A DNA stretch of 64,000 nucleotides from Mobiluncus sp963511525 (GCF_963511525.1 NZ_CAUPIY010000002.1:1-64000); one strand, 5' to 3'; counted from the first letter of the stretch, positions 24,637 to 33,548 are shown. Numbers and translations are program-made. Notes: generated from the letters alone by a model not told the origin.

Positions 24637-27165
24637 TCAGTCGGGAATGGGGCTGAAGCTGAGAATATGGCCGGGCGCGGTATAAGGATTGAGCTGGACA
24701 AAATTATCCCGTCCCCAGGTATATTCATCACCGGTCAGCTCATCGCGCACCACAAAGAGGCGCTGCCCTGCACCGGGCTCGGCCAGCTCCGGGAACTCCT
24801 CCGGGCACAACCCTAGAGACGGCAAATCCAGGTGCACCCAGCCGGTTTGGGTGTTGTGCGGATCGAGGTTCACGATGACCAGCACCGTGTCCGCCCGGCC
24901 GGTCGGGGAATGCGCGGCGTCAATATGCTTGGAATAAGCGATGATGGCATCGTTTTCGACAGCGTGGAACTTGATGTTGCGCAGCTGCAGCAGCGCCGGG
25001 TGCGCGGATCGAGCCGCGTTCAAGGTGCGCAGCAGGGAGGCGATGCCGTACTTGTCGCGCGCCGCCCAGTCATAGACTTTCACCTCATATTTCGGGTTGT
25101 CGTTGACTTCCTCGACCCCGGGACGCTGGATGTGTTCGCAAAATTCGTAGCTACCCCCGAGGATTCCCCAGGTCGGAGCGGCCGTCGCCGCCAGCAGGGC
25201 GCGGGCTTTGAACGCCCCTACCCCGGCCGTCATGTAGTCGGTCAAAATGTCTGGGGTCATGGGGAACAGCGCCGGGCGCAACACGTGAGCCGTTTCATAA
25301 GCGAGTTCCTCAAAGTACTCGGTCAGCTCGGTCTTGGAGTTGCGCCACGTAAAGTACGTGTAAGACAAGTGGAACCCCGCTTTTGCCAGCCCGCGCATCA
25401 TCGCCGGAGCGGTGAACGCCTCGGAGAGCATGACCACTTCAGGGTGGGTTTGGTGCAGGTCAGCCGCCAAGCGCTGCCAGAATCGCACCGGTTTCGTGTG
25501 CGGGTTATCCATGCGGAAAATCGTGACCCCGTGGTCAATCCAAAACTCGATCACCCGCCGGATTTCGGCATAGAGCCCGTCCGGGTCGTGGTCAAAGTTC
25601 AGGGGATAAATGTCTTGGTATTTCTTTGGGGGGTTCTCGGCGTAGGCAATCGAGCCGTCAGCCCGGGCGGAAAACCACTCGGGGTGTGCCTTTACCCACG
25701 GGTGGTCCGGGGAACACTGCAGGGCAAAGTCCAAGGCAATCTCAAGGTGGTTGCGTTTTGCCGCCGCCGCGAACTCGTCAAACGCCTCAATCCCGCCCAA
25801 AGCCGGGTCGACCGCGTCATGCCCGCCGTCCTCGTTACCAATCGCCCAAGGCGAGCCCGGATCGTTTGGCCCGGCCACAATCGCGTTGTTGCGCCCTTTG
25901 CGGAAAGCATGCCCAATCGGGTGGACGGGAGTGAGGTAGATGACATCGAAACCGTCAGCGGCGACCTCGGGCAAAATCTCCGCGGCCGTGCGCAAAGTCC
26001 CCGGCACAATCTGGCCGTCCGACCCGTAATAGGACCCGATGGAACGCGGGAAGATTTCGTACCACGCTCCTGCCACCGAACGCGCCCGGTCCACCCGCAG
26101 CGGGCACAGCCGGGTACGCGTGACCAAATCCCGCAGCGGATTTTCCGCCAAAATGTTCGCGACCAGCTCATTCGTGGCGGCCGACAAACGCACCTGGGGA
26201 CGGCGCTTTTTCTCGCGTAAGCCCGCAATCGCGCCCTGCAACACGGCCGCGTCAGCCGCGGGCAGCGGAACGGCGGGAGTGGCCGTGTCCCGAGCCGAAC
26301 CGTAGGCCAGTTTCGCATCGCCCGCAATCGCACGTTCCAGCAGGCGGGCGCCCTCTTCGAGGGTCAGCTCCACGTCGATGCCCGCCGGGATTTTCACGTT
26401 GGCGTCATGCACCCACGTCCCATAAGGGTCAATCCACGACTCGACCGCAAAGGCGTAACGTCCCAGGGTGTTGGGCTGGAGCCAGGCTTCAAACTGGTTT
26501 TCACCAGTGCCGATTTCATACATCCGGGCGCGGTCCACGACTTCCCAAGCCGTGGGGTCGCTCGGGTCAGGAGCGCCCTCGGGGCTGCCCGCCGGAGCGT
26601 AGAGGTCATAGCCCTTTTCGCCACGGCGTTTCGGGTCGGCGGGGCGCAGCAGCACCGCGTCAGCGCCAAAAAGGGAATGCCCGTCGACAAACACGGTGGC
26701 GTGGACTGGGAATAGCTCGCCGACCGCGGCTTTTGCCGGAAACAGGCCGTCCTCTACGGTGGGGCGCAGCTCGGTGACGCTGATGCGGTTCAGTTCCACG
26801 TCAGCAGGCAGGTGGTAGAGGTTCGGGAGGGTTGGCGGGGTTGGGGGTGTGGCCGCGGATTTTGCGGCAGCGGATTTCGCGACAGTTGGGGTTGCCGGGG
26901 TTTCTGCGGCTGGGGTTGCCGGAGTTTCCGGGGTTTTCGCTGCCGCCGTGGGAGCCGGTTTCTTCGTTGATTTCGCGGCGCTTACCGAGGACTTTGCCGT
27001 CGATTTTGTGCCAGAAGTCCGGGTCTTGCGGGCGGCGGTCGGCTTACTCGGCTTGTCAGCCGGGGGCTTCGCCGCCGGCTTCGTAGCCGGACGAGTGTTA
27101 GCAGTGGAATGACGCCCGGGTTTCTTGGCGTCGGAATTGCCCGTAGAGTTCGTCGTTTCGCTCAC
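24637..27165 (-). CDS. glgE: Maltosyltransferase GlgE with long basic N-terminal tail
   Basis: This 842-aa GH13_3 enzyme adds maltose from alpha-maltose-1-phosphate to glucan chains. The conserved part begins near residue 120 (RISVTELRPTVEDGLFP). Catalytic residues are in TIFRMDNPHTKPVRFW (nucleophile Asp near 551), VVMLSEAFTAPAMM (Glu near 578) and EVNDNPKYEVKVYDW (near 685). Residues 1-115 are an added low-complexity tail rich in Ala, Pro, Lys and Thr (KPAAKPPADKPSKPTAARK), resembling histone H1-like or surface linkers and absent from most GlgE. Start GTG. The treS/pep2 genes that make maltose-1-phosphate are not in this window. Probably co-transcribed with glgB. Confidence 0.96.
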   Translation of the reverse strand: MSETTNSTGNSDAKKPGRHSTANTRPATKPAAKPPADKPSKPTAARKTRTSGTKSTAKSSVSAAKSTKKPAPTAAAKTPETPATPAAETPATPTVAKSAAAKSAATPPTPPTLPNLYHLPADVELNRISVTELRPTVEDGLFPAKAAVGELFPVHATVFVDGHSLFGADAVLLRPADPKRRGEKGYDLYAPAGSPEGAPDPSDPTAWEVVDRARMYEIGTGENQFEAWLQPNTLGRYAFAVESWIDPYGTWVHDANVKIPAGIDVELTLEEGARLLERAIAGDAKLAYGSARDTATPAVPLPAADAAVLQGAIAGLREKKRRPQVRLSAATNELVANILAENPLRDLVTRTRLCPLRVDRARSVAGAWYEIFPRSIGSYYGSDGQIVPGTLRTAAEILPEVAADGFDVIYLTPVHPIGHAFRKGRNNAIVAGPNDPGSPWAIGNEDGGHDAVDPALGGIEAFDEFAAAAKRNHLEIALDFALQCSPDHPWVKAHPEWFSARADGSIAYAENPPKKYQDIYPLNFDHDPDGLYAEIRRVIEFWIDHGVTIFRMDNPHTKPVRFWQRLAADLHQTHPEVVMLSEAFTAPAMMRGLAKAGFHLSYTYFTWRNSKTELTEYFEELAYETAHVLRPALFPMTPDILTDYMTAGVGAFKARALLAATAAPTWGILGGSYEFCEHIQRPGVEEVNDNPKYEVKVYDWAARDKYGIASLLRTLNAARSAHPALLQLRNIKFHAVENDAIIAYSKHIDAAHSPTGRADTVLVIVNLDPHNTQTGWVHLDLPSLGLCPEEFPELAEPGAGQRLFVVRDELTGDEYTWGRDNFVQLNPYTAPGHILSFSPIPD

Positions 27166-27294
27166 GTCTAAATCTTAAAGCATAACTACAGAATTTATAA
27201 TCCGTGAGTGCGGGGCATTTACAGCCTTAGTAAAGCCGGGCGCAGAGGTTCAATCAGCGCACCGGCCTCCAGAGGAACCGAGACACCAGGAAAA

Positions 27295-27491
27295 CCCGGC
27301 ACCGCGCTTGTGAATACGGCGAAACCCCGACCCACCGGACTTGTGAGCTAACCAAAAACCCGGCGCAGAAAATCGGAACATCTAACCTGTGAACCCAACC
27401 GAAACCTGACGCAACGCGCTTGTGAACCCGGGGAAACCCGACCCACCGGCCTCGTAAGCGAATCAAAAACCCGGCGCAACGCCCTTGTGAC
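27295..27491 (-). repeat. Six-unit tandem array of a 30-47 bp repeat
   Basis: Read on the minus strand from the stop of the VIT gene, six units each begin (T/G)TCACAAG or a variant and end CGGGTTT: for example GTCACAAGGGCGTTGCG, TTACGAGGCCGGTGGGTC, TTCACAAGCGCGTTGCG. Units alternate between a GCGTTGCG and a CCGGTGGG type. The array fills the gap between VIT and glgE. Single copies of the same motif occur at 22291, 37081, 37126 and, weaker, 50744 and 53020. Confidence 0.65.
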
Positions 27492-27492
27492 C

Positions 27493-28275
27493 CTAAACAG
27501 CGACCCCCAGGAAGTGGCCGACCCCGCCGGTGATTATCATCGCCAGGGCGCCCCCGACCATGACCCGGATGACCGCGCGGAGCCGCGGGGCCTCGCCGCG
27601 CCACGCCGAAAGCCAGCCGACCAGCGCTAACGCGACCATCACCATGACGAATGTGGCTTGGATTTTCCACGGGCCGCTGAACAGCAGAATCGCCAGCAGC
27701 GGCACCAGCGCGCCGACCGTGAAGGAAACTGCCGAGGAAACCGCCGCCGCCCAGGGCGAAGTGAATTCCTCGGAACTCAGGCCGTAATGGGCCTGGACGT
27801 GGGCCTCGACCGGATCGTGGGCGGAGTATTCCTGGGCGACCACGGTCGCGGTCTCGCGGGTCAGGCCCTTTTCGATGTAGTTTTCCACCAGGCCCTGAAA
27901 TTCTTTTTCCGGGTCCTCGGCAATCAGGCGACGCTCCTTTGCCACCACCGCTTTTTCCGTGTCGCGCTGGGTGGACACCGAGACATATTCGCCCGCCGCC
28001 ATCGACAGCGCCCCCGCGACCACAGCCGCGATGCCGGCGGTCGCGATGGCCGTCGTGTTTTCCGAGTTCGCCGCCGCCACGCCCACGACCACGCCCGCGG
28101 TTGAAACAATGCCGTCATTGGCACCTAACACGGCAGCTCGAAGCCAGTTTAGGCGCGAGGAAGTCACCGCCGACTTGTCGTGTTTTTCGTCGGGTTCGTT
28201 CGGGTTTTCGCTCAGGTTTTCGTCCGGGTTTTTGTCCGGGTTTTGACCCAACTGTTCGCTCAACTGTTCGCTCAA
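27493..28275 (-). CDS. VIT1/CCC1-family iron or manganese transporter
   Basis: This 260-aa membrane protein belongs to the VIT (vacuolar iron transporter) family. NWLRAAVLGANDGIVSTAG is the family's first helix and signature; ALSMAAGEYVSVSTQRD is the second with the conserved metal-path Glu. A soluble helical domain (about 115-175, rich in Glu) precedes three C-terminal helices. VIT proteins move Fe2+ or Mn2+ out of the cytoplasm. The start is TTG with GGAGG 9 nt upstream; residues 1-35 are a charged repetitive tail (NPDKNPDENLSENPNEPDEK) from tandem CCCGGACAAAA-like units. A DtxR/IdeR-like box lies 80 bp upstream. Confidence 0.92.
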   Translation of the reverse strand: MSEQLSEQLGQNPDKNPDENLSENPNEPDEKHDKSAVTSSRLNWLRAAVLGANDGIVSTAGVVVGVAAANSENTTAIATAGIAAVVAGALSMAAGEYVSVSTQRDTEKAVVAKERRLIAEDPEKEFQGLVENYIEKGLTRETATVVAQEYSAHDPVEAHVQAHYGLSSEEFTSPWAAAVSSAVSFTVGALVPLLAILLFSGPWKIQATFVMVMVALALVGWLSAWRGEAPRLRAVIRVMVGGALAMIITGGVGHFLGVAV

Positions 28276-28356
28276 GGTGTGTCGCCTCCGTTGTCCCGCT
28301 CGGTGCTGTGTTTACTGTCTCAAGCTACGAGGTTTTCGGCGATATTTCAACGAATC

Positions 28357-28375
28357 TAAGGCTTGCCTTGGTTAG
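28357..28375. promoter_or_regulatory. Possible DtxR/IdeR iron box
   Basis: TAAGGCTTGCCTTGGTTAG matches about 13 of 19 positions of the DtxR/IdeR consensus (TWAGGTTAGSCTWACCTWA) and has its own AAGGC-TT-GCCTT symmetry. It is 82 bp upstream of the VIT start. IdeR-type control of an iron exporter is plausible. The rest of 28276-28687 shows no gene. Confidence 0.35.
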
Positions 28376-28687
28376 GCGCGGCTACGGCGGGGCGGGTTGC
28401 GGGAACCGCGCGCGGAGCAGGCGAGGCAGGCGGAGCGGGCGAGGCTGGCTACACCGCTCAGGCGCGGCAGCGAACCCAACCAAAGCACCTCACTTGTGAC
28501 AAATATCGCGGCACCGGAACGCAGACGCGCAAACCCTAGACGTCGCAGTCAGAATCGGGGGCAGTTTTTACGCGCTGGGCGATTATCTTCAATCGGATTT
28601 GATACAGTCCAGGCTTAACGGGTTAAATATCAAGCAGGCGGCCAGCGTTGGCGCCGCGCCCGGATTTAGGAAAGATGAGGCATAACC

Positions 28688-29629
28688 ATGAAAGCTCCCG
28701 AAGAACTGCACGATATTCCCGCTGGTCAAGGCGGCAAAGTTGGTGCGGGCGGGGCGGCAGCCTCGCAAACGATTCCCGGGCCGGTGGTGCGAGATGTCAC
28801 TGATGACACGTTTGCCCAGCTCCTGGAGCTTTCCCGGACTGTTCCGTTTATTTTGGACATGTGGGCGCCCTGGTGCGGGCCGTGTCGCCAGCTCGGTCCC
28901 AACTTGGAAAAGGCTGTTAAGAAGGCCGGCGGGCGCGTGGCCTTGGCAAAGGTCAACATAGACGAAAACCCGGCCATCGGCCAAGCGTTTCAAGTGCAAA
29001 GCATTCCCGCCGTATTCCTGCTGATGAATGGGCAACGCGCGCCCTTGTTCAACGGCGCTCTGCCCGCTTCGACAGTGCAGGAGGTCGTCAGCAAGGTTAT
29101 CGAGTTGGCTGAAAAGGAAGGCGTGACGGGTCGCGTGCAGACTGATGGAGCTGGCGAGGCCGGAGCTGCTGACGGGGCTGGGGCTGCCGGTGCGACTGCC
29201 CCGGACGCGCCGCCCGCGGTGGCCGAGGAGATTGAAACCGCGCTGAAACTTCAGGCCAAGGGCGAATATGACCAGGCCATCGAGACTTTGGAGAACTACC
29301 TCAAAGCCAACCCCGGCGAATCCAGCAAAGTGGAGCCGCTGTTGGCGAAAATTCGGTTGCAGGCCCGCTCGGCAGAGGCTGAGCCCACTGGTGAGCCGGC
29401 TGGACAGGGCGCGAGCGGCGAGATAGCGGCGCAGCTCGAGGCCGCCGATGCCCAGATGAACGCGGGAGATGCCGCCGGGGCGATGTCTCGACTGCTGGGG
29501 GTCGTGGCGGAAGCCAGTGGCGAGGACCGCGACGCGGCCCGGGCGCGTTTGGTGGAGTATTTCGCGATTCTGGGCGATGACCCGCTGGTTCCGGCGATGC
29601 GCTCGAAGCTGGCTACTTTGCTTTACTAG
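28688..29629 (+). CDS. Thioredoxin-domain/TPR protein (YbbN/CnoX type)
   Basis: This 313-aa protein has an N-terminal thioredoxin fold (residues 35-145) with active site WAPWCGPCRQL (Cys63, Cys66) and the cis-Pro region IPAVFLL. After an Ala/Gly linker (155-180) comes a TPR-like region (EEIETALKLQAKGEYDQAIE; residues 185-313). This architecture is that of YbbN/CnoX, chaperone-like thioredoxins that hand substrates to chaperonins; here the CGPC is complete, so redox activity is expected. Cytosolic, no signal peptide. GATGAGG precedes the ATG. Its 3' end is the source or copy of a 51-bp repeat also found at the tetR 3' end. Confidence 0.92.
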   Translation: MKAPEELHDIPAGQGGKVGAGGAAASQTIPGPVVRDVTDDTFAQLLELSRTVPFILDMWAPWCGPCRQLGPNLEKAVKKAGGRVALAKVNIDENPAIGQAFQVQSIPAVFLLMNGQRAPLFNGALPASTVQEVVSKVIELAEKEGVTGRVQTDGAGEAGAADGAGAAGATAPDAPPAVAEEIETALKLQAKGEYDQAIETLENYLKANPGESSKVEPLLAKIRLQARSAEAEPTGEPAGQGASGEIAAQLEAADAQMNAGDAAGAMSRLLGVVAEASGEDRDAARARLVEYFAILGDDPLVPAMRSKLATLLY

Positions 29630-29654
29630 CCTTTTTCGCCGCGATTTTTCGCGG
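29604..29654. repeat. 51-bp direct repeat, copy 1 (trx 3' end)
   Basis: This segment spans the last codons and stop of the thioredoxin gene and matches 29774-29824 at 48 of 51 positions in the same orientation, 170 bp apart. Confidence 0.85.
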
Positions 29655-29664
29655 TGGTTGTCGG

Positions 29665-29733
29665 AATAAAGGGTGAGATTCAGCCGACAGGTGCCAATAA
29701 TGGCAACAATCGGGCATATCTCACCTTTTATTT
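29665..29733. repeat. Degenerate palindrome, copy P4
   Basis: Outer arms AATAAAGGGTGAGAT / ATCTCACCTTTTATTT and the centre TGCCAATAATGGCA are kept, while the intermediate arms differ from P1-P3. It lies between the two 51-bp repeats and between the convergent trx and tetR genes, so it may serve as their shared terminator. Confidence 0.65.
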
Positions 29734-29773
29734 ACAACCCAGTCCGTGGCACACCGACTCCGTGGTGTCGCTC

Positions 29774-29824
29774 CGAAGCTGGCTACTTTTCTTTACTGGC
29801 CTTTTTCGCCGCGGTTTTTCGCGG
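29774..29824. repeat. 51-bp direct repeat, copy 2 (tetR 3' end)
   Basis: This is the second copy of the 29604 repeat. Here its complement encodes the last codons and stop of the tetR gene, so the basic tail end of the regulator is made of duplicated trx-end DNA. Confidence 0.85.
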
Positions 29825-30424
29825 GGTTCGGCTCGCAGGTTTCTTGGCGCGAGCCGGCTTTCCAGCTGATTGGCCCGCCGCAGAGATAGCATTCGTGACT
29901 TCTGCAGACATAGTGCGCAGGCCACGAGAAAGCGCGCCCGCATCATCGAAACCGGCCGCCAAGGTGAGCGTGCCCTCTACCCCGGACAGGGTGCGTTCGG
30001 ATAGGGAAGCTGCCAAACCGCGGTCTACTCCCAGGCCGAGCAGGGCTTTCGTCAGCGCCGCGCGCCACGTGTTGAAGTGCTCCTGCACCTCGGGGGCAAA
30101 GTCGCGGGCCGCAGCGTCATGAACCAGTTTGCCCCAGATGCTCTGTTTCTCGCCGTGGTCAAAGAACGTCAGGATTCCGGCGAACATCCCGGCGATGTCC
30201 GCCGATTCCAGCGGTGCGACCACGGCGGCTTGAAAGTCGTGTTCCACAGCTGCCAGAACCTCGCGCATCATCTGAGCTTTACCATCGGGAAAGAGGTGAT
30301 ACAGCGAGCCGCGCCCCAGTCCGGTCGTCGCCGAAATCTCGGCCATGCCAGCGCCGGTGTAGCCCCGCGCTTGAAAAAGCGCCGCCAGTTTCCCTACTAT
30401 CTCCACGCGATTTGGTTTCCCCAC
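29783..30424 (-). CDS. TetR-family regulator with basic C-terminal tail
   Basis: This 213-aa repressor has an N-terminal HTH (EISATTGLGRGSLYHLFPDGK, residues 28-48) typical of TetR proteins. The ligand-binding part (60-180) resembles the TetR_C class seen in YxaF/LmrA-like regulators (GCLVH-like region here WGKLVHDAAARDF). The last 25 residues (KPARAKKPASRTPRKTAAKK) are Lys/Arg/Ala-rich and unusual. The start is a GTG with AAAGGA 6 nt upstream. Target genes are unknown; no divergent neighbour is present, so autoregulation is likeliest. The C-terminus lies in a 51-bp duplication of the trx 3' end. Confidence 0.9.
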   Translation of the reverse strand: MGKPNRVEIVGKLAALFQARGYTGAGMAEISATTGLGRGSLYHLFPDGKAQMMREVLAAVEHDFQAAVVAPLESADIAGMFAGILTFFDHGEKQSIWGKLVHDAAARDFAPEVQEHFNTWRAALTKALLGLGVDRGLAASLSERTLSGVEGTLTLAAGFDDAGALSRGLRTMSAEVTNAISAAGQSAGKPARAKKPASRTPRKTAAKKASKEK

Positions 30425-30559
30425 CGCCGGTCCTTTCCGCGAGTCAATCCATCTAACTGACAGTATTACGAATTTTTGACCGTTCGTTCCATTGCCGCGC
30501 CGGCTTGCCTAGTTTTCCTCAAAAATCCCTCGGTATCGAAGTGTGCGTGGATTATAAGG

Positions 30560-30609
30560 GGAAAATAGCCGGGTAGCTGCCAATAATGGCAGCTACCCGG
30601 CTATTCTCC
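30560..30609. repeat. 50-bp palindrome, copy P3
   Basis: Identical to P1 except for one base (GGAAAATAG instead of GGAGAATAG), with the same flanks ATTATAAGGG and ACCTTTAGGCACA. It lies 28 kb from P1/P2 in the gap between tetR and glgP, showing that the element is dispersed. The remaining 30425-30873 gap holds a hairpin at 30775-30807 and no gene. Confidence 0.9.
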
Positions 30610-30774
30610 ACCTTTAGGCACAACCCGGCGAGTAGCCTCGGGTTCTCGCGCCCGAAATCCGGTGTCTATGCTCCAGATTTCTGTCCTGTTTGGGAGTGAA
30701 ACCCTCGTGGTCGTTCATGCAAGACGGGTCGGTTTTACGCGAGGGCGGTGGTGGAGGGCCTCGAAGGAGCATAT

Positions 30775-30807
30775 GGGTACTTGCAATCTCTGCGAGATTG
30801 CGTACCC
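30775..30807 (-). terminator. Hairpin downstream of glgP
   Basis: GGGTAC-TT-GCAATCTC pairs with GAGATTGC-GTACCC (14 bp with a 2-nt bulge, TGC loop), 67 bp beyond the glgP stop. There is no T-run, so strength is uncertain. Confidence 0.5.
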
Positions 30808-30873
30808 TGGCTCGTTCGCCCGTACACGCGAGCAAGCTCGCGGCCGGGCAAAAAGCGGGAAAACCCGGCGAAT

Positions 30874-33495
30874 TTAGCTTCCGAAGAAGTAGTGAGTCTC
30901 CGGGTTATCGGCGGCACGCTCGGCGTTGGTGACCAAGCCCAGCTCGGTGTAGCCAGCCATCAGCGGATGGCTCGGCACCACGCGAACCTGGTAACCCAGC
31001 GGGCCGGCGTTGTTCAGCCGCGTCTCTATACGGTAGGACACCACGCCGTTTTCAGAGCGTTCCGCCTGCATCGCCAGGACCTCGAAACCGGACAGGTCGT
31101 CGCTGGAAGTGACGCGACCCAGCAACAACTGCACTTCGACGTCTTCGGGACGCAGGTTCCCCAGCTGGACATCAGCAAAGAACGAGGCGCTGTCCCCCAC
31201 GATTGCTACGTCACCGACTTTGGAGCCGACGTGTTTCACCGCGACCTGGTTCCAGCTCGAACGCACCCGCGCCTTGTAAGCCACCAGGTCACGAGCCGCT
31301 TGGTGACCCGCACTGTTCAGCACCCGGCTGGATGCGGCAATCGGGGTATAGAGGTTTTCGACGTACTCGCTGACCATGCGCTGCGCCTGCACGCGCGGCC
31401 CCAGCGTCGCCAGCGTGTGGCGTACCATTTCCATCCAGTTGCGCGGAATCCCGTTCTCGTCTCGATCGTAGAAGCGCGGAGCGACCGTGTTCTCGATGAG
31501 GTTATACAGCCCCTCGGCCTCGATAGCATCGCGGCGCTCCGGATCGTCAACCCCGTCAGCAGTGGGAATGGCCCAACCGTTACGGCCGTCATACATTTCG
31601 TCCCACCAGCCGTCCAAGATGGACAGGTTCAAAGCACCGTTGATAGCGCACTTCATACCGGAAGTCCCGGAGGCCTCCAGCGGGCGCAGCGGGTTGTTCA
31701 GCCACACGTCCACGCCGGGCATCAGGGTTTGAGCCATGTCCATGTCATAGTTGGGCAAGAAAGCGATACGGTCGCGCACATCGTACTGGTCCGCGAAAGC
31801 CACCAGGCGCTGAATCAGGCTGACGCCCTGTTCGTCGTCCGGGTGGGATTTACCAGCCACGATGATCTGAACCGGGCGTTCCTTATTCGTCAAGATGGCC
31901 GCCAGGCGCTCCGGGTTGTTAATCATCAGCGTCAGACGCTTGTAAGTCGGCACGCGGCGGGCAAAACCAATGGTCAAGACGTCAGGATCGAGGATTCGGT
32001 TCGTCCAGTCCAGCTCGGCCGGGGACGCCCCGCGCTCCAGCCAGGATTCACGCACCCGCCGACGGGCATCGAGCACCAGCTGTTCGCGCAGCTCACGACG
32101 CAGTTCCCAAAGTTCCTCGTCGCTGACGCCGCCTTCCTCGGACGGGCGCACCCACCGGTAGGTGTTGACGTGTTCGCCGGGATCTTGGTGTCCACGAGCC
32201 AGCTGCGCCAAACGGCCATCAGTCCAGGTCGGACCGTGTACCCCGTTGGTGATAGAGGTGATGGGCACCTCGGAGACGTCAAATCCGGGCCACAGTTTGT
32301 GGAACATGCCGCGCGAGACTTTGCCGTGCAGCCGAGCCACGCCGTTGGCCATGCGCGCCATGCGCAGACCCAAAACCGCCATGTTGAATACGTTGGGGTC
32401 CCCGCCCTCGTACGTTTCCGCGCCCAGTGCTAGCAGCTGCTCGGTGGTCACGCCGGGAATCTCGATCGGCGCCAGGTAACGCTGCACCAGGGACCGGTCA
32501 AAACGGTCGATGCCGGCGGGAACCGGCGTGTGAGTGGTGAACAGTGTGCCGGAACGCACCGCTTCGATAGCCGTGCCGAAGTCGAGGTGTTCCTCACCGG
32601 TCATCAGCTCGCGGATACGTTCCACGGCCATGAATCCGGCGTGGCCTTCGTTGCAGTGATAGACCTCGGGAGTCGGCGCGCCGGTCAACCGACTGTAGGT
32701 GCGCAGGGCTTTTACCCCGCCCACGCCGAGCAACAGTTCTTGTTCCATGCGGTGGTCTTTCGACCCACCATAGAGACGGTCGGTCACCAGACGGGCCGCT
32801 TCGTCGTTCTTGGCCACGTCAGAGTCCATCATCAGCAGGGAGATGCGCCCCACTTTCGCGACCCACACTTGGGCATACAGAGTGCGGTGGTCGGGCAGCG
32901 GCACTTCGATCATCGCGGGGGTGCCATCGTTTTCGCGCAGCAGGGTCAGCGGCATATTATCCGGGTCGATGACCGGATAGGATTCGCGCTGCCAGCCTTC
33001 GCGAGTCAGGGACTGACGGAAGTAACCGGCCTGATAGAGCAGGCCCACACCGATAATCGGCACCCCCAAATCGGAGGCGGACTTCAAGTGGTCACCAGCC
33101 AGAATCCCCAAACCGCCGGAATATTGCGGCAAAACGGCGGTCACGCCGAATTCCGCCGAGAAATACCCAATCGCGCTGGGCTTGTCAGCATTGTTGAACT
33201 GGGACTGGTACCACTGGGGCTTTTCCAGGTAATCTCCCAAGTCGCGTTCCAAAGCCTGGGCCTGGTTCACGATGTCCGGGTTTGCCGAGAGTTCGTCCAG
33301 TTTTTGCACCGAAATCGAGCCGAGGAAAGCCGCCGGATCGTGGCCGACTTCCTCCCAGACTTTCGGATCTAAGGACGCGAAGAAATCGCGGGAAGGCCGG
33401 TGCCAGGACCAGCGCAGATTTTGAGCCAAGTTTCCGATTGGCTTCAAGTTTTCAGGAAGGACGGAGCGTACAGTAAATCTTCGTATTGCTTTCAC
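30874..33495 (-). CDS. glgP: Alpha-glucan phosphorylase (DUF3417 type)
   Basis: This 873-aa PLP enzyme releases glucose-1-phosphate from alpha-glucan ends. The N-terminal DUF3417 region (LRWSWHRPSRDFF, residues 28-40) and short form are typical of the archaeal/actinobacterial branch. Further marks are YFSAEFGVTAVLPQYSGGLG, LASGHxxA-like YHCNEGHAGFMAVERI, GIDRFDRSLVQRYL, and the PLP-binding Lys in EASGTSGMKCAINGAL (near 613). Start GTG with AGGA 8 nt upstream. It is the degradative counterpart of the GlgE/GlgB synthesis genes 3.7 kb away. It stands alone, bounded by hairpins on both sides. Confidence 0.95.
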   Translation of the reverse strand: MKAIRRFTVRSVLPENLKPIGNLAQNLRWSWHRPSRDFFASLDPKVWEEVGHDPAAFLGSISVQKLDELSANPDIVNQAQALERDLGDYLEKPQWYQSQFNNADKPSAIGYFSAEFGVTAVLPQYSGGLGILAGDHLKSASDLGVPIIGVGLLYQAGYFRQSLTREGWQRESYPVIDPDNMPLTLLRENDGTPAMIEVPLPDHRTLYAQVWVAKVGRISLLMMDSDVAKNDEAARLVTDRLYGGSKDHRMEQELLLGVGGVKALRTYSRLTGAPTPEVYHCNEGHAGFMAVERIRELMTGEEHLDFGTAIEAVRSGTLFTTHTPVPAGIDRFDRSLVQRYLAPIEIPGVTTEQLLALGAETYEGGDPNVFNMAVLGLRMARMANGVARLHGKVSRGMFHKLWPGFDVSEVPITSITNGVHGPTWTDGRLAQLARGHQDPGEHVNTYRWVRPSEEGGVSDEELWELRRELREQLVLDARRRVRESWLERGASPAELDWTNRILDPDVLTIGFARRVPTYKRLTLMINNPERLAAILTNKERPVQIIVAGKSHPDDEQGVSLIQRLVAFADQYDVRDRIAFLPNYDMDMAQTLMPGVDVWLNNPLRPLEASGTSGMKCAINGALNLSILDGWWDEMYDGRNGWAIPTADGVDDPERRDAIEAEGLYNLIENTVAPRFYDRDENGIPRNWMEMVRHTLATLGPRVQAQRMVSEYVENLYTPIAASSRVLNSAGHQAARDLVAYKARVRSSWNQVAVKHVGSKVGDVAIVGDSASFFADVQLGNLRPEDVEVQLLLGRVTSSDDLSGFEVLAMQAERSENGVVSYRIETRLNNAGPLGYQVRVVPSHPLMAGYTELGLVTNAERAADNPETHYFFGS

Positions 33496-33548
33496 AGTCC
33501 CATCCTACGTGGTGGTTGAGGATTTTAGGTAAATTTTTACTAAAACAT

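Noticed and set aside
24832..26220. 462-codon plus-strand ORF.
   Set aside because: It is a shadow of glgE; high GC keeps several frames open.
27295..27491. Regular repeats considered as a CRISPR array.
   Set aside because: Units are degenerate, vary from 30 to 47 bp, have no unique spacers between identical repeats, and no cas genes are near.
27254..27670. 138-codon minus ORF through the repeat array.
   Set aside because: It overlaps the VIT gene end in another frame; its regularity comes from the DNA repeats.
30748..32433. 561-codon plus-strand ORF.
   Set aside because: It is the complement of glgP, with no start signal or domain.
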